Origin: an uncultured Rhodospirillaceae bacterium
GTDB taxonomy: Bacteria; Pseudomonadota; Alphaproteobacteria; Rhodospirillales; Rhodospirillaceae
Length of the DNA: 64,000 nucleotides
Assembly (NCBI GenBank): GCA_943787205.1
Contig: CALSLN010000008.1
Coordinates: 62,001-126,000 of the forward strand
Direction of reading: 5' to 3'
This document shows, piece after piece, positions 63,752 to 64,000 of this stretch. Made by a program: the position numbers and the translations under genes. The first letter of the stretch is position 1. Each line of letters starts with the position of its first letter. Under the pieces are notes generated by a model. It saw only the letters and a program-made list of their open reading frames with translations, was not told the origin of the DNA and did no database searches.

Positions 63752-64000
63752 CTAGTCCGCAACCCATTCTGGATCAGATACCTTTAAATCCAAGGCTGCT
63801 GACAGCAGCGCCTGGGTGTACGGCTGATCAGGGGTTTCAAAGACTTTTGCGGCCGCGCCTTGCTCCACAATACGCCCAGCTTTCATGACAAGAATCTCAT
63901 CTGCAAGGGCCCGCACCACGCGCAGATCGTGACTTATGAATATATAGGCCAATCCATAGCGATCCTGCAGGCTATGGAGGAGATCGACCATCTGAGCCTG
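63752..64000 (-). CDS. ABC transporter ATPase, C-terminal end (partial)
   Basis: Only the last 82 residues are in the window; the gene continues beyond 64000. Visible are YIFISHDLRVVRALADEILVMKAG (H-loop) and QPYTQALLSAAL, as in oligopeptide-type importer ATPases (YejF/DppF). Walker motifs are outside. Whether it belongs with the family-5 binding protein at 47280 cannot be seen. Confidence 0.75.
   Translation of the reverse strand, partial: QAQMVDLLHSLQDRYGLAYIFISHDLRVVRALADEILVMKAGRIVEQGAAAKVFETPDQPYTQALLSAALDLKVSDPEWVAD

Overview
The window looks like a piece of an alphaproteobacterial chromosome, probably a marine or environmental Rhodospirillales-like lineage. The evidence is the block thrS-infC-rpmI-rplT-pheS-pheT, the alphaproteobacterial IF3 N-terminus, moderate-to-high G+C, and many Tat or Sec exported oxidoreductases. 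This placement is inferred from gene content only. No phage, IS element, CRISPR array or integrase was seen; the window is ordinary chromosome with metabolic islands.

Layout. 1-5 kb (minus strand): a partial Tat-exported flavin amine oxidase, a ferric-reductase-like/PepSY pair (both frames broken), a secreted protein of unknown function, a two-half cupin and a His-rich metal permease. 5-10 kb (minus): an apparent five-gene operon, MFS - VOC - MDR oxidoreductase - FetA - FetB. 10-14 kb (plus): a complete three-gene Fe(III)-type ABC importer. 14-18 kb: a pentapeptide-repeat protein split by an in-frame TAG, a TTC38-like TPR protein, a lipoprotein beta-propeller and an FGE-fold protein. 19-23 kb: a phosphate-permease remnant, an FAD oxidase with a frame-broken alpha/beta hydrolase, and an exported methyltransferase. 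23-33 kb (minus): PQQ-type sugar dehydrogenase, amidohydrolase and amine oxidase, then three tandem exported FGE-fold paralogs (one fused to a VOC domain) and an orphan IorB-like molybdenum hydroxylase. 33-37 kb: methyltransferases and a GGDEF protein. 37-46 kb (plus): the methylmalonyl-CoA mutase operon (mutA-mutB-meaB-purU) flanked by two M19 dipeptidase paralogs, one of which has lost metal ligands. 46-50 kb: an esterase, a family-5 solute-binding protein, small proteins and tRNA-Ser(GGA). 50-59 kb (minus): lepA and the pheT-pheS-rplT-rpmI-infC-thrS translation block. 59-64 kb: two glycosyltransferases, a hydrolase/TPR cluster, a GST and a partial ABC ATPase.

Data quality matters here. pheS, pheT and lepA between about 50.3 and 54.7 kb carry more than a dozen frame changes, nearly all single extra bases. 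Restoring the frame gives family-like proteins of normal length. The same kind of lesion occurs singly near 1.1, 1.4, 1.9 and 21.8 kb. Since pheS and pheT are essential, consensus errors are the simplest explanation.

The most biologically interesting items are the tandem FGE-fold cluster without the catalytic cysteines and with a VOC fusion, the M19 pair around the mutase operon, the probable AUA start of infC, a pair of small paralogous proteins of unknown function, and the linkage of fetAB to an MFS/VOC/MDR operon.
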